Below are positions 5,552-6,105 of a DNA stretch of 6,105 bases, one piece after another. The translations under genes and the position numbers were made by a program. The stretch's first letter is position 1; every line of letters starts with the position of its first letter. The stretch covers positions 1-6,105 of the forward strand of contig JAKLIE010000130.1 in assembly GCA_022709775.1 (NCBI GenBank), given 5' to 3'. Source of the DNA: Pseudomonadota bacterium (GTDB lineage: Bacteria > Pseudomonadota > Gammaproteobacteria > Burkholderiales > Casimicrobiaceae). The notes below the pieces were generated by a model. It saw nothing but the letters and a program-made list of their open reading frames with translations. It ran no database searches and was not told where the DNA came from.

Positions 5552-6105
5552 GGGGTTGTTCCGGTCCCGACCCCGGTCCCCGCGAGTCTCGGTGTCCCGC
5601 AAGCCCACCACGGCGAAGCCGCAATCCGAACCCGACGCGACTCCGCGCGAGCCCGAGGCCCGGGCGCGCCCGCGCAGGAGGGCGGCGAAGGCGACCGACG
5701 CTCCCGCAGCGACGCCCTTGCCGGCGGCGGAGAATCCAGCGGCCCCTGCGGGCCCGCGGACCGTGCCGCGCCGCGCCGCGCCACCCAACACTCCGTCCGC
5801 CGCGCCTGCGACCCCTCCGAAGGCGGCTTCTCCCAGGGCGGCGCCGGCCGGGGGGCGCGCATCGGGAGCGGTGAGCGCCAAGCCGCCGGCAGCCGGTGTG
5901 CGCTCGGCCCGTGCGGTCGTGCGGCCGCTCGCGGCCGTCGATCCGGCATCCGCAGCGAACGCCGCGCAGGCGCCCGCACAGCCGCGCGCGCGGCTCCATC
6001 CCGCCGGGGCGTTGCCGCCGGCGCGCATCCCGCCCGAGGCACTTGCCGCGCCGCGCGACCGACGCCTGATCGCGTGGGCCGCGGGACTGTCGGTGGGCGT
6101 CCATC
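5550..6105 (+). CDS. tonB: TonB-like energy transducer, 3' end outside window
   Basis: The frame is open from ATG 5550 to the window edge, 185 codons, with strongly G/C-biased third positions throughout, which supports coding. Residues 1 to about 165 are low-complexity, rich in Ala, Pro and Arg (for example TPREPEARARPRRRAA). They are followed by RDRRLIAWAAGLSVGVH (169-185), the start of a transmembrane helix after a basic anchor. The S181-V-G-V-H185 spacing matches Ser16/His20 of the E. coli TonB helix, residues needed for coupling to ExbB/ExbD. TonB carries proton-motive energy from the inner membrane to outer-membrane receptors. The position behind an RNase II gene agrees with the betaproteobacterial order I remember. 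The Ala/Pro-rich region precedes the helix, whereas in classical TonB it follows, so the cytoplasmic extension is unusual. Start alternatives in frame are GTG 5592 and, at the shortest, TTG 6012. The C-terminal domain is not visible, so another SxxxH membrane-anchored protein cannot be excluded. Confidence 0.6.
   Translation, partial: MGLFRSRPRSPRVSVSRKPTTAKPQSEPDATPREPEARARPRRRAAKATDAPAATPLPAAENPAAPAGPRTVPRRAAPPNTPSAAPATPPKAASPRAAPAGGRASGAVSAKPPAAGVRSARAVVRPLAAVDPASAANAAQAPAQPRARLHPAGALPPARIPPEALAAPRDRRLIAWAAGLSVGVH

Noticed and set aside
5561..5582. GGTCCCGACC-like stretch resembling the palindromes at 317-520
   Set aside because: It has two central bases and only 4-bp arms, so it does not fit the GGGTC-N-GACCC form. 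Chance similarity is likely in C-rich sequence.
5174..6104. Minus-strand open frames of about 200-280 codons over the tonB-like region
   Set aside because: Their translations are low-complexity Arg/Ala/Gly/Pro without family motifs. The plus-strand frame has strong third-position G/C bias and ends in a TonB-type membrane helix.

Overview
The window is a 6.1 kb piece of a very GC-rich (about 70%) bacterial chromosome. It is gene-dense, with strong G/C preference at third codon positions. The likely origin is a betaproteobacterium of Burkholderiales type. The main reason is the pairing of an RNase II-family gene followed at once by a TonB-like gene, an order I remember from betaproteobacteria, together with the sequence character of the flanking genes. 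This placement is inferred and was not searched.

Layout from left to right. (1) Positions 2-1033, plus strand, hold the C-terminal part of a one-component regulator: the end of a winged helix-turn-helix domain followed by a PBP-like (molybdate-binding type) sensor domain. Its sensor domain is interrupted, without loss of frame, by a cluster of short GGGTC-N-GACCC palindromes (about 317-520). (2) Positions 1094-2302, minus strand, hold a YbdK-type carboxylate-amine ligase with a probable TTG start. Start codon and ribosome site lie inside an inverted repeat. (3) Positions 2438-3454, minus strand, hold an NADPH-dependent aldo/keto reductase with a complete catalytic tetrad. (4) Positions 3455-3645 are a divergent promoter region, with a plausible minus-strand promoter, a perfect TATAAT for the plus strand, and a 7-bp-arm dyad between them. 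(5) Positions 3646-5532, plus strand, hold an RNase II/RNB exoribonuclease. (6) Positions 5550 to the window end, plus strand, hold the 5' part of a TonB-like energy transducer, recognised by a transmembrane start with the TonB SxxxH signature after an unusually long Ala/Pro/Arg-rich N-terminal region.

The genes do not form one pathway. The regulator and ybdK converge. The reductase and ybdK point the same way but are 135 nt apart. The RNase and TonB-like genes probably share transcription, although a second -10-like element precedes tonB. I see no CRISPR array, tRNA, rRNA, transposase gene or defence system. The most unusual item is the in-frame palindromic repeat cluster: six units all sit in the same codon register, and each intact unit encodes Gly-Ser-Asp-Pro on both strands.
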